From: Candidatus Woesearchaeota archaeon
Lineage (GTDB): Archaea; Nanobdellota; Nanobdellia; Woesearchaeales; WJKR01
DNA: 50,617 nt
NCBI GenBank assembly: GCA_016927245.1
Contig: JAFGNA010000021.1
Span: forward strand, 1 to 50,617
Reading direction: 5' to 3'
A program made the translations under genes and the position numbers. The notes under the pieces are model-generated. The model saw only the letters and a list, made by a program, of their open reading frames with translations, had not been told where the DNA came from and ran no database searches. Below are positions 17,180 through 27,982 of this stretch, piece by piece (within the stretch, counting starts at the first letter, position 1; every line of letters starts with the position of its first letter).

Positions 17180-18277
17180 TCACATGAACCGCTTAATCTC
17201 AAGCCTGCCCTTCGCGGAGACGATACGCACCGTATCATCCTCCTTCAGCGACAGCGTCTTCGAGACCACCTCAGGCAGCAACACGCGCGCCCCCCGGAAA
17301 TCCAGCTGCGTGATGAGCTCATGCTCCTTCCCATGAGAGCCGTTGCCATTGCCCGCGTTGAGCCCGGCCATGAGCTTCTTAGCCTCGGCATCCTTCCGCT
17401 CAGCAAGCATCGCCTTCGTGCAGTCATACAAATACTTCGCAATCCTATCAGCGACATCCACACCAGTCGCGGCAGTGATGCCCTGCAACCCAGGACTGAT
17501 ATTCAACTCGATAATCAAAGGACCAGTCACGCCCTCAAGGACATCAACGCCGCAAATCTCGGCGCCGATGGCCTGCGCCGCCTGCACCGCAATCTTCTTC
17601 ATGTACTCGTCAGGGACGAACGGCTCGCCAAAACCGCCCGCATGGATGTTCGCGCGCTTGTCAGAACCCTTGCTCTTGCGCTTCATCGCAGCGACGACCT
17701 TGTCGCCGACGACCATGAGCCGCACGTCGCACGAGCCGGTCTCAACATACTCCTGGACGAGGAAAGGCTGCTTCAACGCGTCAAGCGCGTCAAGGATGGT
17801 CGAGGCGCTCGCGAAGCTATCAGCGAACATGACACCCTTGCCCTGAGTCCCCTGAGGGAACTTCATGATGATAGGATAATTCATCTTCGCCAAGACATCC
17901 TTGGCCGCGTCGATAGTAGCGGAGAGATAGGTGCGCGGCATGGGCAAGTTCTTCTTCTGCAAGACCAGCTGGGTGAGGAGCTTGTCATGCGCCAAGGTGT
18001 ACGCGTTCGGCTTGATAGGAAGGAACACGCGGTCGTCAGTAGAGAACAGGTCTGCGAGCGCGCGCAACAACTGGGCATACCTGAAAGAGCCCTTGATAAA
18101 CACGCAATCATACCGCCCGACAGGCCTCCCCCCATGCAACACCTCGGCCTTCTTGCCAGAGAAGTTTATGTCGATGTGCTTGATGTAGAGGTGGTCTACC
18201 TCGTCGAAGTAGTTCCGCAACGCCTCTATGGTCCATTGCGAACTCTTGCTCCTGCCGGAAATGACCGCTGCTCTCAT
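17180..18277 (-). CDS. rimK: RimK-family ATP-grasp ligase with C-terminal AbrB-like extension
   Basis: ATP-grasp motifs NYPIIMKFPQGTQGKGVMFADS and VDVLEGVTGPLIIELNISPGLQGI; tail GARVLLPEVVSKTLSLKEDDTVRIVSAKGRLEI. Confidence 0.88.
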   Translation of the reverse strand: MRAAVISGRSKSSQWTIEALRNYFDEVDHLYIKHIDINFSGKKAEVLHGGRPVGRYDCVFIKGSFRYAQLLRALADLFSTDDRVFLPIKPNAYTLAHDKLLTQLVLQKKNLPMPRTYLSATIDAAKDVLAKMNYPIIMKFPQGTQGKGVMFADSFASASTILDALDALKQPFLVQEYVETGSCDVRLMVVGDKVVAAMKRKSKGSDKRANIHAGGFGEPFVPDEYMKKIAVQAAQAIGAEICGVDVLEGVTGPLIIELNISPGLQGITAATGVDVADRIAKYLYDCTKAMLAERKDAEAKKLMAGLNAGNGNGSHGKEHELITQLDFRGARVLLPEVVSKTLSLKEDDTVRIVSAKGRLEIKRFM

Positions 18278-18286
18278 GCTGCATAT

Positions 18287-18637
18287 TCACCTGTTCGGAT
18301 CGATGAGGAATCCCTTCTTGAGGATGTTCTGGCCGATGAGCACCTTATACTTCATGTGCTCGCGGTCCGCGAGCGTGAACTTCGCCGTAATCACAGTGCC
18401 CCGTATCCTAATAGGGGCCTCGATGATGGGGCGGAGCTTGTTGCCATGGGCGCTCTTCACCAGCTTCGACTCGATGACTGGTCCGAGCTTGAGCCTACTC
18501 GCCAACTGGTAGTCGACGCTGCTCTTCGTCGCGCCCGTGTCGACGCGAGCCTGCAACCGCTCCGAGAGGCCGCCGCTCCCGACCTCGACCTCCTCTATCA
18601 TGCCGATGATGACACGGTCCTCGATAGGAGGAGTCAT
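18287..18637 (-). CDS. RimK-associated aspartyl-protease-fold protein (COG4067/RimB type)
   Basis: ARVDTGATKSSVDY motif, adjacent to rimK. Confidence 0.85.
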   Translation of the reverse strand: MTPPIEDRVIIGMIEEVEVGSGGLSERLQARVDTGATKSSVDYQLASRLKLGPVIESKLVKSAHGNKLRPIIEAPIRIRGTVITAKFTLADREHMKYKVLIGQNILKKGFLIDPNR

Positions 18638-20115
18638 CTGCCATCCTCCTGCGGCTTCATGGTCGGGAAAAGGATGACATCCCTGATGGAAGCGTTGTCG
18701 GTGAGAAGCATGACGAGGCGGTCGACCCCGATGCCCACGCCGCTCGTGGGCGGCATGCCGTACTCAATGGCCGCCACGAAGTCGTCGTCCATGGGGTGCG
18801 TCTCGTCCTCGCCGGCTCGTCCTCGCTCGACCTGCTCCTCAAGGAGCCGTCGCTGGACGACCGGGTCGTTGAGCTCTGAGTACGCGTTGCCGAGCTCCCA
18901 GCCGTTGATGTAGAGCTCGAACCGCTCGACGAACCGCTCATCACCTGACCGATGCGGCTTGGCGAGGGGCGTGCTCTCCACCGGGTAGTCCATGACGAAG
19001 GTGGGCTGGACTAACTTGTCCTCGCACGAGGCCTCGAACACAGCCATGACGAGCATGCCCCAACTGCTCGCGTCATACGCGATGCCGTGCTTGTCGCAGT
19101 AATCAAGGAGGTCCTCACGTGACGAGGCCTTGACGTCAATCCCCGCGTGGCGCTTGACGGCGTCAGCGACCGAGAGGCGCCTCCACGGCGGCGAGAGGTC
19201 TATCTTCGTCCCTTGGAATGCTATATTGGTCGTGCCGAGCACGTCCTTGGCGGCCGTGCTAATGACTTCCTCCACGAGTGCCATGCCATCGTTGTAGTCA
19301 GCGTAGGCCTGGTACCATTCCACCTGGGTGAACTCAGGGTTGTGCGTGCGGTCGATGCCTTCGTTGCGGAAGTCCTTGACGAACTCGTACACGCGCTCAT
19401 AGCCGCCCACCAATAATCGTTTGAGGTAGAGCTCGTTGCTGATGCGGAGGTAGAGCTGCACGTCCAGGGCGTGGTGATGCGTCGTGAAGGGGCGCGCGTT
19501 GGCGCCGCCGTAAATCGGCTGGAGCGTAGGAGTCTCTACTTCGAGGAAGCCGTGCTTCTCCAGCGTTCGTTTCATGCTCTGGATAATCTTGCTGCGCTTG
19601 ATGAAGGTTTCCCGCACCTCAGGGTTGACGATGAGGTCGACGTAGCGCTGGCGGTAGCGGAGCTCGGTGTCCTTGAGGCCGTGGTGCTTCTCAGGCAAGG
19701 GGCGGAGGGACTTGCACAGGAGCACTACCTTCTTCGCGTGGACCGTGACCTCCCCTGTCCTCGTCGAGAACACCGTGCCTTCCGCGCCGATGATGTCGCC
19801 GAGGTCGAGCTTCTTGAACCGCCCGTACCCCTCCTCGCCGAGGGCGTCCCTCGTGACGTAGAGCTGCTGCGTGCCGGTCTGGTCCTGGATGGTGCAGAAC
19901 GAGGCCTTGCCCATGATGCGCATGGTCATGATGCGGCCGGCGATGCTGGCGACGTCCTTCGTGGCCTCTTCCGGCTTGAGGCCTTTGTAGGTTTCTTTGA
20001 TGGCCGCCGCGTCGTGCTTCTTCTGGAACCGGTAAGGATAGGGATTGATGCCTTCTTGTATGAGAGCGGCTCGCTTCTTGCGCCGTTCCTGGATGAGCCG
20101 GTTGTCGTCCTCCAT
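18634..20115 (-). CDS. lysS: Lysyl-tRNA synthetase, class II
   Basis: YRQRYVDLI, FLEVETPTLQPIYGGANARPF, YLRISNELYLKRLLVGGYERVYE, GVGIGVDRLVMLLT. Confidence 0.96.
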   Translation of the reverse strand: MEDDNRLIQERRKKRAALIQEGINPYPYRFQKKHDAAAIKETYKGLKPEEATKDVASIAGRIMTMRIMGKASFCTIQDQTGTQQLYVTRDALGEEGYGRFKKLDLGDIIGAEGTVFSTRTGEVTVHAKKVVLLCKSLRPLPEKHHGLKDTELRYRQRYVDLIVNPEVRETFIKRSKIIQSMKRTLEKHGFLEVETPTLQPIYGGANARPFTTHHHALDVQLYLRISNELYLKRLLVGGYERVYEFVKDFRNEGIDRTHNPEFTQVEWYQAYADYNDGMALVEEVISTAAKDVLGTTNIAFQGTKIDLSPPWRRLSVADAVKRHAGIDVKASSREDLLDYCDKHGIAYDASSWGMLVMAVFEASCEDKLVQPTFVMDYPVESTPLAKPHRSGDERFVERFELYINGWELGNAYSELNDPVVQRRLLEEQVERGRAGEDETHPMDDDFVAAIEYGMPPTSGVGIGVDRLVMLLTDNASIRDVILFPTMKPQEDGR

Positions 20116-20170
20116 AGGAGTAGTGGAGGGCGCGTCCCTTATAAATTTACCTATCGCTCCCCGTCGAGAA

Positions 20171-20548
20171 CTAATACATGGGGAGCTCGCCCGTGACCGC
20201 GTCCACGGCCGCTTCCTGCGCTGGCCCGATGGCGACGCAGGTCTTGGTGCCCGGAGCGACGACGGTCTTGCCGGCGTCGGTGATGAGGGAGGAGACGAGC
20301 CCTTTCCTCTTCGCTTCTCGTTGGTGGCGCAGCAACGATTCCTCGTCAGCGACTTTCAAGACTATCTTCTTCATGCCTTGCGCGTGCCACTCGTCCACGA
20401 CGTCGTCGTTGCTTCGGAGCACCGCTTCCACCGATGCGTGCGCGGCTTGCGCGGCCGCCTTCCCTCGGGGCAGCTTGAGGTCTTCCCTGATGAGGATGAC
20501 TTGTTTGAGGTCGTGGGCGATGCGCGGTTTCTTGGTGAGGAATCCCAT
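20171..20548 (-). CDS. pth2: Peptidyl-tRNA hydrolase Pth2
   Basis: KQVILIREDLKLPRGKAAAQAAHAS...APGTKTCVAIGPAQEAAVDAVTGELPMY. Confidence 0.93.
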   Translation of the reverse strand: MGFLTKKPRIAHDLKQVILIREDLKLPRGKAAAQAAHASVEAVLRSNDDVVDEWHAQGMKKIVLKVADEESLLRHQREAKRKGLVSSLITDAGKTVVAPGTKTCVAIGPAQEAAVDAVTGELPMY

Positions 20549-20551
20549 GGT

Positions 20552-20962
20552 TCATCGTTGGTAGCTGCAGGCGCAGTCGACGCGCCACTGCCAGGTGTCC
20601 TTGCCTTCGGCGTTCCTGCCTACGTTGACGATCGGCTCCGCTTGCTTGATGAAGCAGAGGTAGGTCGAGGCGTTGTAGCGTTCCTCGAAGGCGTCGTTGC
20701 ACTCGGTGTCTTTGATGAGCGGCTTGATGGGCTTGTACGTGAAGTAGACTTCCTTGACGTAGGGGCCTGGGGAGAAGCAGGTGTCGAACGGGCAGTTGAC
20801 GCTCACGTCTTCGCCCGTCTCGATGTCGTTGGCGTCATTGATGAGGTCATCGCATATCTCCGCGCAGTCTTCCATGGCAGGTTGCGTCCCGTCGCAGGCT
20901 GTTATGAGGATGAGCGGGATGGCGAGTAGGAAGAGGTGTTCGCGGCGCATACGATTGCTCAT
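20552..20962 (-). CDS. Cys-rich predicted lipoprotein
   Basis: Signal peptide with LITAC lipobox, multiple Cys. Confidence 0.65.
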   Translation of the reverse strand: MSNRMRREHLFLLAIPLILITACDGTQPAMEDCAEICDDLINDANDIETGEDVSVNCPFDTCFSPGPYVKEVYFTYKPIKPLIKDTECNDAFEERYNASTYLCFIKQAEPIVNVGRNAEGKDTWQWRVDCACSYQR

Positions 20963-20989
20963 AGCAACACACCTTTATAACTGTTTGCC

Positions 20990-21949
20990 TTAGTCCATGA
21001 TGGTGGTGATCTCGTCGATGCGGTAGAACAGGTTCTTGACGCCGTCCACGGCTTTGGCTACGATGATGGTGCGCTCGTGTCGTTGCTGGTAGTGGTCGAT
21101 GGTGGTGACGATGTCCTTTCGCTTGTCGGCGAGGAGGTGGAGCGCGTTGAGGTCTCGTCGGTAGTGGGCTTTCATGATGGCTTCGTAGTGGTTCGCGATG
21201 AGGCTGATGATGTCTGCTAGGCCTTCTGCCTGTCCTTCTTCCAGGTCGGTGATGAGCCGTGACAACCGTTTGAGGATGTCGCCGAGCTTTTCCATGATCT
21301 GTGCGATGTCCCAGTTGCCGAGGAGGTCTCCTTCCTGCTCGTAGCGTTTGCGGATGCGCGGGTGTTCGAGTGCGTGCCTGATGGCGCGCATGACGAGGAA
21401 GCTGAGCCTGTTCACGTCGGTGTCTCGTTCCGCGAGGTTCTTGGTGATGTTGATGTCGCCGAATTTTTTCGGCTCGCGTACCTGTGAGATGATGTCGAGT
21501 GTCATGGATCGTATGATGCTGTCCAGCTTGCGGATGAGGTTGCTGATGTTGATGTCGTCCATGTTGAGGTAGCACTTGGCTTGTATGCGCGTGGCTGATT
21601 CCTCGATGATCTCGAGTGCCATGAGTTGGTGGATCATCACTCGTATCTCCTTGTTCTTGGTGGGCATCTCCTTTCCGGTGAGGGTGAGGAGGTCGCAGTC
21701 GTTGAGGTAGGCGTTGAATATTTTTCGCTTGATGACTCTTGGCGAGTCGTCGTCGATGGCGAAGGTGTACTCTCGTTCCTGTCGTTCCTTTCCTTCTTGG
21801 TGTCCTGGTTCGATGATGAGGTCGTGGTCTTGGATGTCCATCCTGACCGTGTCGCCGGGCGAGAGTTGGTTCCTGACGGTCCAGCTCTTGGGCAGGCTGA
21901 CGATGAGCGAGTTACTGCCGAACTTGATGATTTTCCGGTATTCTGTCAT
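20990..21949 (-). CDS. PhoU-family regulator with N-terminal SpoVT/AbrB domain
   Basis: MTEYRKIIKFGSNSLIVSLPKSWTVRNQLSPGDTVRMDIQDHDLIIEP followed by helical PhoU-like region. Confidence 0.82.
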   Translation of the reverse strand: MTEYRKIIKFGSNSLIVSLPKSWTVRNQLSPGDTVRMDIQDHDLIIEPGHQEGKERQEREYTFAIDDDSPRVIKRKIFNAYLNDCDLLTLTGKEMPTKNKEIRVMIHQLMALEIIEESATRIQAKCYLNMDDINISNLIRKLDSIIRSMTLDIISQVREPKKFGDINITKNLAERDTDVNRLSFLVMRAIRHALEHPRIRKRYEQEGDLLGNWDIAQIMEKLGDILKRLSRLITDLEEGQAEGLADIISLIANHYEAIMKAHYRRDLNALHLLADKRKDIVTTIDHYQQRHERTIIVAKAVDGVKNLFYRIDEITTIMD

Positions 21950-21981
21950 TGACGCACCCCCTGGCACGGAAAACATTCTGC

Positions 21982-22043
21982 ACACATATATATTTGATAT
22001 ATGGTAAATATAGTATAGGGAAAAAGCATATATTTATATGTGT
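21982..22043. promoter_or_regulatory. Divergent promoter region bounded by an inverted repeat ACACATATA...TATATGTGT
   Basis: Left arm ACACATATATAT (21982-21993), right arm ATATTTATATGTGT (22030-22043); AT-rich between divergent genes. Confidence 0.55.
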
Positions 22044-22073
22044 TTCCTAAAAGGACAAGAGGGGGAAACACCA

Positions 22074-22193
22074 ATGCTCTATGCGACCAACACAGGACGT
22101 ATCCTCTCAGAAGAGGATATCAACCTGCTCACGCCACAGGAAATAGAGCGCGAAGGCATCCACGTCATCGGCGACTGGGACGAATGGTCTTGA
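22074..22193 (+). CDS. Small protein, 39 aa
   Basis: MLYATNTGRILSEEDINLLTPQEIEREGIHVIGDWDEWS; preceded by purine-rich aagaggggg and an upstream AT-rich box. Confidence 0.55.
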   Translation: MLYATNTGRILSEEDINLLTPQEIEREGIHVIGDWDEWS

Positions 22194-22330
22194 ACCTGTC
22201 GTGAGCAAGGAGCTTCTTTTTATAAAGGCATTCAGGTAGAGAGCAAAAGATTTAAATACGCTCGCTGTTTCTGCAAGCCAAGGATTTCTCGACGAGAAAC
22301 AACACGAAAACACCATCAAGGAGCTTATAA

Positions 22331-24690
<2,360 letters not shown>

Positions 24691-24783
24691 TCTCGTCCCC
24701 AAGCCAAGAAGGTTTATAAATCTTCTGCCGGGGCAAGCCAACCACACTATTTATAAGTGACCGTGTCCTTCTCGACAGCCACC

Positions 24784-26145
24784 ATGGTCCTGGACAAGCT
24801 CGGCAGCAGCCTGAAGAGCACGCTCCAAAAAATCACGAGGGCGCTGTTCGTGGACGAGAAGCTCATCAACGAGCTAGCAAAGGACATCCAACGATCATTA
24901 CTGCAAGCGGACGTCTCCGTCAAGCTCGTGTTCGAAGTCACCAAGCGCATCAAGGAACGGGCGTTGCAGGAGAAGGAAGCAAAAGGCCTGGACAAGAAAG
25001 AGCAGCTCATCACCATCGTCTACGAAGAGCTCACCAAGTTCATCGGCGGCGATGAAGAACCATTCAGCATCCCGAAGAAGAAGCCGTTCACCATCATGCT
25101 CGTCGGCCTGTTCGGCAACGGCAAGACCACCACGGCCGGCAAATTAGCGAACTATTACAAGAAGCGCGGCTCGAAAGTGGCCGTCATCCAAACAGACACG
25201 TGGCGGCCCGCGGCGCACGAGCAGCTGCAGACGCTGGCGAAGCAAGCGAGCGTGGACTTCTACGGCAAGGAAGATGAGAAGGACCCTGTGAAGATATACG
25301 ACGAGCACAAGCAATCATTGCACGGGTACGACCTCGTCATCGTCGACACCGCGGGCAGGGACGCACTCTCACAAGACCTCGTCAAGGAGCTCGAACGCAT
25401 CAGCAAAGCGGTGCGAGCAGATGAGCGCTGGCTCGTCATGGCAGCGGACGTCGGCCAAGCCGCGCAGCAACAAGCGCAGCAGTTCCACGACACGGCAGAA
25501 GTCACAGGCGTCATCATCTCCAAACTGGACGGCACGGCAAAAGGAGGAGGCGCGCTCAGCGCGTGCGCCGTCACCGGCGCGCCCGTCAGGTTCATCGGCG
25601 TCGGCGAGAAGATGGACGAGTTCGAGCTGTTCAGCCCGAAAGGATTCGTAGGACGATTACTGGGCATGGGCGACCTCGAAGCATTGCTGGACAAGGCGCA
25701 AGCCGCCATCTCAGAAGAGGAAGCGCAAGACCTCGGCCGCAAATTCCTCAAAGGAGAGTTCAACCTCATCGACCTGTACGAGCAGATGCAAGCCATGAAG
25801 AAGATGGGACCCCTGAACAAGATAGTAGAGATGGTCCCAGGGTTCAGCCAGCTCAAGATGCCCAAGGAGGCATTGAAAGTGCAAGAAGGAAAGCTCGAGC
25901 TCTGGAGAGTCCTCATGGACAGCATGACCAAAGAGGAATTGGAAGACCCCGACACCATCCGCGGCAGCAGGCTCGAACGCATCAGCAAGGGAAGCGGCAT
26001 CCCCGCCTCTGAGCTGAGAGGCCTGCTCAAGCAGTACAAGCAGTCGAAGAAGCTGATGAAGATGATGAAAGGAGGATCGGAGAAGGACATGCAGAAGCTC
26101 ATGCAGCGCATGGGCGGCAAAGGCATGAGCGGGATGAAGTTCTGA
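24784..26145 (+). CDS. srp54: Signal recognition particle protein SRP54
   Basis: MVLDKLGSSLKSTLQKI; GLFGNGKTTTAGKLANYYKKRG; DTAGRDALSQDLVKEL; M-domain Met-rich C-terminus. Confidence 0.96.
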   Translation: MVLDKLGSSLKSTLQKITRALFVDEKLINELAKDIQRSLLQADVSVKLVFEVTKRIKERALQEKEAKGLDKKEQLITIVYEELTKFIGGDEEPFSIPKKKPFTIMLVGLFGNGKTTTAGKLANYYKKRGSKVAVIQTDTWRPAAHEQLQTLAKQASVDFYGKEDEKDPVKIYDEHKQSLHGYDLVIVDTAGRDALSQDLVKELERISKAVRADERWLVMAADVGQAAQQQAQQFHDTAEVTGVIISKLDGTAKGGGALSACAVTGAPVRFIGVGEKMDEFELFSPKGFVGRLLGMGDLEALLDKAQAAISEEEAQDLGRKFLKGEFNLIDLYEQMQAMKKMGPLNKIVEMVPGFSQLKMPKEALKVQEGKLELWRVLMDSMTKEELEDPDTIRGSRLERISKGSGIPASELRGLLKQYKQSKKLMKMMKGGSEKDMQKLMQRMGGKGMSGMKF

Positions 26146-26585
26146 TGCAAGCAGAAACACACCTCGAAGGGTTCTTCTCCAGAAACAAGCCGCTCCGCGT
26201 CCTCATCGAGGGTTGCTTCCAGCCGGGAAGGGAGAACATCAACCTGGACGTCGGCGAGTACGTCATCCCCGAGACCACGACGAGCATCCAGCTGGGAATC
26301 ACCGGCTACGACCTCGACCTCGTCGCGCGACTAGACGGCCAAGAATCCATGGAGTTCCTCTCGCAGGCAAGAGAAGGACTGCTCCTCGACTACAACAACC
26401 TCACCAGGATCAGGCGGCCGAGATGCCTGCTCGCCGACGACGGGCGGCTGTACTACGACCGCCGGCTCCTCCGCGAGAGGCCGGCACCCGCCGCATCGTT
26501 CGTCAGGTTCCTCCACGAGCAGCACCGGGAAGGACGAGGATTCCATGACCTCTACGAGCTCGTCAAACGGCAACGAGGGATCTAG
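26145..26585 (+). CDS. Conserved-type hypothetical protein, 146 aa
   Basis: ATG overlaps SRP54 stop (tgATG); predicted to be translationally coupled. Confidence 0.55.
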   Translation: MQAETHLEGFFSRNKPLRVLIEGCFQPGRENINLDVGEYVIPETTTSIQLGITGYDLDLVARLDGQESMEFLSQAREGLLLDYNNLTRIRRPRCLLADDGRLYYDRRLLRERPAPAASFVRFLHEQHREGRGFHDLYELVKRQRGI

Positions 26586-26692
26586 CCCGGGGACGAGAAT
26601 CCTGGCAACCACGCCCGTCGCCAACGAAGCCGCGGCCACGAAAGGAACAAGAAGAACAACATTTTTAAAAAAAAGGCCTTCCGAAACAAAGC

Positions 26693-26947
26693 ATGCGCGT
26701 CCCCAAGAAGAAGGTGTACGGCCAATCCAAGACTGAACGCTGCCCCTTGTGCGGCGACCGGGCGCTCATCAAGAACCCGCAAGGCATCCCTGTCTGCAAC
26801 GACCACAAAGACTTCATCATCGAGCTGGTATGCAGCTGCGGCGGACCATTGGAACCGAAGCAAGGGAAATGGGGCGTCTTCTTCGTCTGCGAACGCTGCG
26901 GCCCGATCTCATGGAGCAAGGCCATGGCCATGAACGACCTCGGCTAA
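26693..26947 (+). CDS. Small zinc-ribbon protein
   Basis: CPLCGDRALI, CNDH, CSCGG, CERCG. Confidence 0.7.
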   Translation: MRVPKKKVYGQSKTERCPLCGDRALIKNPQGIPVCNDHKDFIIELVCSCGGPLEPKQGKWGVFFVCERCGPISWSKAMAMNDLG

Positions 26948-27012
26948 AGAGAAATATTTATATAATCCTTGTGCAGGAAAGGCAAAGGGAGTATCGATTT
27001 CGAGGTGGTTTC

Positions 27013-27921
27013 ATGAAGGGAGAAGGCAACACGAGAAAAGCGGAGATGGGCATCGGGACCCTCATCATCTTCATCGCATTGCTGCTCGTCGCGGCGGTAG
27101 CGGCCGGGGTCCTCATCCAGACTGCCGGCAGCTTGCAGGAACGGGCGCTGACGACGGGCGACCAGGCGAAAGGACAGATCAGCACGAACGTCAAGGTCGT
27201 CGAGGTCAGCGGCAGTAACGGCCAGGACGGAGACCTCGAGGAGTTCGAGCAGATCGTCAAGCTCAGCCCGGGCAGCAGTGACATCAAGCTCGAGCAGGTC
27301 TTGCTCACCATGAACACCTATGACCGGACAGCGACGCTCACCTATAGGGGCACGGACGGGACGTACGAGAACGACTACACCAACGGGTTCTACACCCTAG
27401 GCCTCGAGGTGTTGGGGAACATCACCACCACCCCCGCTAACCTCTCAGAGGACTACGACCTCGACGGCATCGCAGACCAGGTCTCCATCGACGGCAACGG
27501 CAACCTACTCTTCGAGTTCAGCGGCGGGGAGAACTACACCCTGACCGAGGAGAACTGCACGGGCGCTGAGCACGACGTCACCACCTCGGTCGTGGCGGTG
27601 AGCAACTACATCGAGGCCATCATCCTCGAGGGGACGTGCGGCGGCGACGAAGCCAACACGCAGAACATCACCATCACCGTGACGCCCGTCGACCTCGGCG
27701 TCGGCCACTTCACCGTGGAGTACCTCCAAAGAGGCACCAACCCCGTGGACGGCAACCTCCAGATAGGGGACGTCATCAAGCTGTACTACGAGGCGCCTCG
27801 GGAAGTAGGAGAGGATGAAGAGGTCAGGCTGAACTTCATCCCGAAGATAGGCACGCCCACACTGACCCAGTTCATCACCCCTGAAGTGATCAGCACGGAG
27901 CGCGTGTACCTCTACCCCTGA
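27013..27921 (+). CDS. Archaellin (flagellin)-like protein
   Basis: MKGEGNTRKAEMGIGTLIIFIALLLVAAVAAGVLIQTAGSLQERA; several N-x-S/T sequons. Confidence 0.88.
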   Translation: MKGEGNTRKAEMGIGTLIIFIALLLVAAVAAGVLIQTAGSLQERALTTGDQAKGQISTNVKVVEVSGSNGQDGDLEEFEQIVKLSPGSSDIKLEQVLLTMNTYDRTATLTYRGTDGTYENDYTNGFYTLGLEVLGNITTTPANLSEDYDLDGIADQVSIDGNGNLLFEFSGGENYTLTEENCTGAEHDVTTSVVAVSNYIEAIILEGTCGGDEANTQNITITVTPVDLGVGHFTVEYLQRGTNPVDGNLQIGDVIKLYYEAPREVGEDEEVRLNFIPKIGTPTLTQFITPEVISTERVYLYP

Positions 27922-27982
27922 ACACCATTATTTTTTTCCTCCCCCATGATTTATAAATAGGGGTTTCTTTCCCAACAACAGC

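Noticed and set aside
17321-18913. 530-aa plus-strand ORF
   Set aside because: Antisense to rimK, the RimB-type gene and lysS, all with clear motifs; a GC-rich long-ORF artefact.
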